Source: Neocallimastix lanati (nom. inval.) (lineage: Eukaryota > Neocallimastigomycota > Neocallimastigomycetes > Neocallimastigales > Neocallimastigaceae). From it: a stretch of DNA of 35,000 nucleotides. The first letter of the stretch is position 1, and every line of letters starts with the position of its first letter. The notes beneath the pieces are model-generated. The model was not told the DNA's origin, did no database searches, and saw only the letters and a list, made by a program, of their open reading frames with translations. The DNA is taken from contig JACVTC010000066.1 in assembly GCA_016946835.1 (NCBI GenBank), forward strand, positions 290,001-325,000, given 5' to 3'. The translations under genes and the position numbers were made by a program. This document shows positions 30,616 to 35,000 of this stretch, piece after piece.

Positions 30616-30842
30616 TAAAATATTTTATAATAAAATGTTTTGACATTACTTATTTCAAAAATGATTTTAATATTTATTTAATTATTTATTTAATTATTTA
30701 TTTAATTATTTATTGATTGGTTAAAAAAATAATGTAATGTGGCAATTAATTAAAAATATTTAAGCCAAATTGCGAAATGTAAAATTGCGAAATGATACGC
30801 ATTCTTATATAAGTCTATATTAAATTACATTTACATTATTTA

Positions 30843-30997
30843 TGGTCTACTTTATATAATCTACGTATACTAGGCAAGCGCCCCAATACACATACATTCG
30901 TGTTTTACCAATATAGTTTAATAAACTTATATATAAAAAGTAAACTATACTAAATAATTAATTAAATATTAAATAATCTTGAGCTTTATTTCTAACA
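30843..30997 (-). repeat. solo copia LTR
   Basis: On the minus strand, starting at 30997: TGTTAGAAATAAAGCTCAAG, the same first 14 bases as the copia-1 LTR. It probably ends at ...GTAGACCA (30843), giving about 155 bp, and includes the less AT-rich block GTGTATTGGGGCGCTTGCC. AAATA flanks both sides if the LTR is allowed one extra base, so the duplication is only suggestive. No gag or pol is nearby, consistent with LTR-LTR recombination. Confidence 0.6.
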
Positions 30998-31198
30998 TAT
31001 TTTTAAATTACAAAAAAATTCTTTAAGCATTTATATATTTAGTTTATTAATATTATTTTAAATAATTAACTATTTTTATATGATTTAATATTTTTATATA
31101 AATAAATATTTTTATATAAATAAATATTTTTAAATAATTAAAATATTTTTAAATAATTAAAATATTTTTATATAATTAATTATTTTTATTTTTTCAAT

Positions 31199-31334
31199 AA
31201 AAATTTAATTTAATCTGTCATTTTATAATTAAAAATAAAATCAATAAAATGTTAAATTAATTTATTATTATTATTATTTTTTTTTTATTTATTTTATTTT
31301 TAATTGTAAAATGACAGATTAAATTAAATTTTTT
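31199..31334. repeat. inverted repeat with arms of about 42 bp
   Basis: Arms 31199-31241 and 31291-31334 pair almost perfectly around the words AATTTAATTTAATCTGTCAT and its complement ATGACAGATTAAATTAAATT, with about one mismatch. They enclose a 49-base loop rich in TTA. It could be a miniature foldback transposon or a structured RNA. Confidence 0.8.
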
Positions 31335-31340
31335 ATTTTT

Positions 31341-31452
31341 TTTACTGATTTTAACAAAAAAGGAAATAAATTTTATTAATTTATTTAATTATAATTGATA
31401 TATTCATTGATATATAATAAGATATTTATTTATATACATAAATATTCATTTA
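31341..31452 (+). repeat. dispersed repeat, copy 2
   Basis: Similar to 10291-10403: AAAAAAGGAAATAAATTTTA, then TTCATTGATATATAATAAGA, then ATTCATTT. It follows the foldback directly and precedes the small frame at 31517. Confidence 0.6.
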
Positions 31453-31516
31453 ATTAATATATATATTAATAATTATAATTTTATAATAAATAAATCCTTA
31501 AGAATTTATATCTATT

Positions 31517-31609
31517 ATGTTTATTATACCCGCTACAGAAGCATTACAAAAACAATTTCAAAATGTAGAATATTATTTTAATCCATTAGTTGTTAATTTT
31601 AATTATTAA
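31517..31609 (+). pseudogene. 30-codon frame, possible first exon of the ankyrin pseudogene
   Basis: ATG frame MFIIPATEALQKQFQNVEYY FNPLVVNFNY in a less AT-rich island. Composition looks coding, but there is no domain and it is followed by 250 bases of AT-rich sequence. It may be an N-terminal exon of the ankyrin-like remnant downstream, or an unrelated relic. Confidence 0.3.
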
Positions 31610-31862
31610 CATAAAGAAATTATTTCTATATATATTAATAATCTAAAAATAATCTAAAAATAAATATATATATTGATTATATTTAGATTTTTTATATTTT
31701 TACATATAAATTTTTTTTTTTATATTAATATATATACTTTTTTTTTTTTTTTTTATATTAATATATATACTTTTTTTTTATTTTATAATTATATATATAA
31801 TTATATATATATATTTATTATTTTTTTTATTTATAAAAAAATTATGGATAAATTTAATTTAT

Positions 31863-32775
31863 AGCCATTTATTATTATTAACAAGATATAATTTGTTGCT
31901 ATTATTAACAACACATTTAAAGAGGTGCTATAGAATTTCAGCCTTATGTAATGTTTTAGAAGCTTACCATAAGAGTAAAGCTTTAGTCAAAGCGTTTGAA
32001 TCTTGTAATAAAAGTGCTAATAAATCACTTTTATTACCCATAGAAATGAATCCTATGACTCAAAATGGAAGATGGTAAGACTGTATTAAATATAACTTTT
32101 TTTAATCATGGATTTAAAATTATTTCATTATTTAATAATTAAATTAGATTAAGTTTTCATTTAATATATGATTATACTAATTAAGCTTTGTTGTCAACAA
32201 ATCAAAATTGCAAATTGGTATTAAAATAAAAATAAAATATTAACTAATAAAATAATTTTATTTATATAATAAGACATACAATGCAATAAAATAAATATAT
32301 ATATATATACGATTATTTTATATTTTCTTTGTGATCATAAATAAAATAATAGTAGTTCTTCCTCTAACCATGGATTTTCTTGTTAAATTAATTGATTTTG
32401 GTATTGATATTAATCATATTAATAAAATTGAAACTACTTTTAATTAGATATGTAAAAGTATAGAATTTAAAATTTTTTTTTTTTTTTCAAAACTTCCTTC
32501 TCAATATTATTATTAATATTAATTCAACTATTCCAGATGAAAATGGATATATATTCTAATCATTTTATTTCATCGAAAATAGTAGATATTTTAAACTTAA
32601 TCATTTAACCATTTAGGTAGAAAGAATTGTAAAATATAGTTATATTAATATTAATGGATGGAGAATCCACTATTTCTAATTATTCCCATTAAAAAAAAAA
32701 AAAAAATTCTATCCTTTTTAATAAAGAAACTGAAAAAACTCCATTTGAAAATTATGTTAGTATTATGTAAACCAT
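31863..32775 (+). pseudogene. ankyrin-repeat protein pseudogene
   Basis: Three coding islands on the plus strand. The first, 31893-32078, reads MLLLLTTHLKRCYRISALCN then ALVKAFESCNKSANKSLLLP and NPMTQNGRW*. The second, 32370-32447, reads MDFLVKLIDFGIDINHINKI then ETTFN*. The third, 32707-32770, reads SILFNKETEKTPFENYVSIM*. The second and third match the ankyrin consensus (LVKLL-x-GADIN, then NK-x-G-x-TPF). Islands are separated by AT-rich DNA with stops in all frames. GTAAGA at 32075-32080 could be an old donor site. Ankyrin repeats mediate protein contacts; nothing here suggests a working product. Confidence 0.5.
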
Positions 32776-32799
32776 GATTAATTATCAATGTTTCTATTG

Positions 32800-33870
32800 A
32801 TAAAAGATGACCATATTTTAAATAACTAATTAGAAATACTTAATCATTAGTTTCATATTTAATTCTATATATTATAAAATATCATAATATACAAACTTTG
32901 ATTATAAATAAATATTGTATTAAATAATCACAAATTGCTATACTTTAAATAATAAAGAAAAACTTTAAAATTATTAAATATATTTTAATATAATTATATT
33001 TTTTAAAGTATTTATTTTTTATTTATGGTTTATTTTATTTAATTATTTTTATATTTCAAGTTATTTAAAATTTTATCATATATATATTCATCATGTAACT
33101 ATTTTATTAAATTTTATTAATTTAAATGTAAAGTGTGAATATATACATTGAAAGATAAAATGTTTACATATAATATTTATAATAATATTTCAATAAATTA
33201 TAGGTAATTCTTATTAAATATATGATTATCAAACATCCTTTATATATAAATATTTGTAATCATTAATAGATTTAAAAGAACTTAAATATTCTTATTATGT
33301 TACTCTGAATTGGGTACCATAATAATTTTTGTAATCCTTTATACATATTTTGGAATATATTTTTACATTTCTATTTTCATCTTTAAATTCAATAAAAGGT
33401 TTAATATATATATTTTCTACTAAAATATAAATATTCCTAGAAAATAAACACAGACAATAAACAATAAAACCCACTACGTTTTCAATTTCACATTAATTAA
33501 AAAAGTTAATGTTTTTTATAATCATGCATTAATAAAGATTGTCATTTTGTTTGAACTTTGTTATTAGGTTACTTTTATTTTTTCTTTATTGTTATACTAC
33601 TTTTAGATATATTTTTTACTTTTTTTTTTTATTTTTTATTTGAAATAATATTATTAATTACATTTAAATTTATATAAATATTGTAATCATAGTAATAATA
33701 ATAGATTTTTATTTATTATAATATTTGTTTTTATTTTAATGTTAAAATATAATTTTATTTTAATTTTATTCTAATTTTATATAAATTGTAAAAATGAATT
33801 TATAAAAATTAGGGTAAGTAAATCTACAATATTGCTTAATAATAGTTAATATAAATTAGTCTATATTATA
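32800..33870. other. gene-free AT-rich spacer
   Basis: No supported gene. A slightly less AT-rich patch at 33300-33350 (CTGAATTGGGTACCATAATA) may be a coding relic but is too short to judge. Confidence 0.6.
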
Positions 33871-34115
33871 GTTATAGTATAACATATACAATTTTAGAAA
33901 ATTTTAAATATTTAAAGTTACAACGGCTACCAACCACAAATTTATGAATAAAGGTTTTAAAAATAAGTTCCAATAAATATTTTATATATCTAAATATGTT
34001 CCTATTTGAAATAACATTATTTTTAGTAAAATTATTGACAGATCTTTGTAAATTTATTTTTTTCAATACAGTAATAACGAATACAATACATAATCAATAT
34101 GATTATAATTATGCA

Positions 34116-34680
34116 TTAAATTAAAGCATAAAATTCATTATTTACTCTAATTTTATGCATATCAAATGTTTCAAGAGTTTCGCATAATCCATTTTCACAT
34201 TTTTTAGATGCATATTCTTTATTTTTTTTGAATGTATCATTTGGAGCTTTACCACAATAAATGTACGAATATTCAAAGTAAAAAAAAAAAAAAAGTTTAT
34301 ATATATTATTGCAATATTCTATAGAAGATTCATCATTGAAAGTACAAAAATTATTAACACATTTATTATATAAAGTAGTCTGGGTTATTGGTGCATTTAT
34401 AAGAAATATAATGATTACAATTATAGGTAACATATATGCGTATATTCCCATTATCATCTGGAAGATTAATATAAGTATTTTCATGACCTTTTTTATTTAC
34501 CGCAACACTTTTATCCCCTTTACAAATATACGCTGAATTAATATCCTGTTGATTCAAATGACCATTTGAATTTCGTAATTCATTTTTATGTTTAATAGTA
34601 TTATTGTAGAAAACATAGATAGGTATGTTTAAATATTTACTATTTATTTCAATTCTACTTTCTGTAGAATTACATATAAA
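34116..34680 (-). pseudogene. probable secreted Cys-containing protein, frameshifted
   Basis: Two overlapping minus-strand frames look like one broken protein. The upstream frame (about 34670-34366) reads CNSTESRIEINSKYLNIPIY, then DINSAYICKGDKSVAVNKKG, then NIRIYVTYNCNHYISYKCTN and NPDYFI*. The downstream frame, shifted +1, continues TLYNKCVNNFCTFNDESSIE, then YCGKAPNDTFKKN and KKCENGLCETLETFD, ending at 34116. Regularly spaced cysteines (about ten) suggest disulfide-rich extracellular modules. The hydrophobic N-terminus seen when the second frame is read from its own ATG at 34484 is probably a frame artefact, because those bases code in the other frame. The family is not recognised. The start is not found; upstream is A/T-rich with a T-run. 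Confidence 0.45.
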
Positions 34681-34689
34681 AAAAAAAAA

Positions 34690-35000
34690 GTAATATATAA
34701 TATATAAAATAAAACCTATTAAGTAAAAAATAAAAATAAAAAAAATAAAAAATAAATATTATTTGTTTAAAAAGTTTAAATAAATAAAAAAAAAAAAAAA
34801 AATTAAAAATAAAATTAATTAAAAAATTTTTTAATTTAAATTTAAATTAAATTTAATTTAATTTTCAATACAAATTAAATTAAAATAATTTTTTAACATT
34901 TTTCACAATAAACTTTATTAATTATATTTTCAATTATTGAAAATATATAAGAAAATGGTAAAAAGAAATTAATAATATAAATATAAAAGATATAAAAGAA
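34690..35000. other. AT-rich end of window
   Basis: A/T homopolymers only; no feature supported. Confidence 0.7.

Larger units (their letters stand above)
29901..30800. mobile_element. probable degenerate MULE-related foldback element
   Basis: The right side, reversed (30800-30749), reads CGTATCATTTCGCAATTTTA CATTTCGCAATTTGGCTTAA ATATTTTTAA. This resembles the MULE left end (TTTCGGAATGTGGCTTTAAA TATTTTTACA), including a duplicated TTTCG(C/G)AA. The left side (29901-29940) has AAAATATGGCTTAAAATATT in the opposite orientation. No coding sequence lies between, and no target duplication was found. Confidence 0.4.

Noticed and set aside
33872-34066. Minus-strand 64-codon frame MKKINLQRSVNNF...
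   Set aside because: Composition is close to AT background, there is no domain and no clear relation to the neighbouring Cys-containing frame. Could be a tail of it, but not supportable.

Overview
The window is eukaryotic nuclear DNA of extreme AT richness, with long A/T homopolymers, a (TTA)n tract of about 275 bp and asparagine-rich reading frames. Its mobile elements are Ty1/copia, a chromodomain Ty3/gypsy (chromovirus) and a FLYWCH-type Mutator-like element (MULE). This fits an early-diverging fungus best, most likely an anaerobic gut fungus (Neocallimastigomycota). That is an inference from composition and element content; no rRNA or housekeeping gene is present to confirm it. The region is a repeat-rich, gene-poor nest of transposons.

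Layout. 1-5293: the 3' part of a Ty1/copia element (copia-1): gag tail, a canonical -1 frameshift heptamer, pol with a giant Asn-rich linker, a frameshift just after the RT, RNase H and the 3' LTR. 5294-10494: AT-rich DNA with microsatellites, a local duplication and one small secreted-protein gene (7965-8429, minus). 10495-22565: a complete but broken copia element (copia-2) whose LTRs differ by one base in an A-run. Its integrase is split by a Ty3/gypsy element (12597-18486) in the opposite orientation, with identical 645-bp LTRs and a 5-bp target duplication. That gypsy element has lost its whole RT/RNase H region in frame. 22566-25163: coding relics and a diverged pair of direct repeats. 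25164-29491: a MULE delimited by a 9-bp target duplication and short inverted repeats, with a four-piece FLYWCH/DDE transposase on the minus strand and a pentanucleotide higher-order satellite. 29492-31000: a probable MULE-derived foldback and a solo copia LTR. 31000-35000: a 42-bp hairpin, a dispersed repeat shared with the copia-2 flank, an ankyrin-repeat pseudogene, and a frameshifted Cys-containing probable secreted protein (minus).

Most notable observations: (1) in both copia elements the polypurine tract and the LTR start lie in a 16-nt loop closed by a perfect stem, with a compensatory change between the elements; (2) copia-2 appears to prime reverse transcription from an internally cut tRNA-Lys(CUU), not from a tRNA 3' end; (3) the RT-less gypsy copy moved recently, so it was probably mobilised in trans; (4) the gypsy LTR carries an A-box/B-box pair like a tRNA gene; (5) all three breaks of the MULE transposase, and the copia-1 RT/RNase H break, are +1 shifts at A-runs, as if each carried one A too many. 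Counts and coordinates were made by eye.
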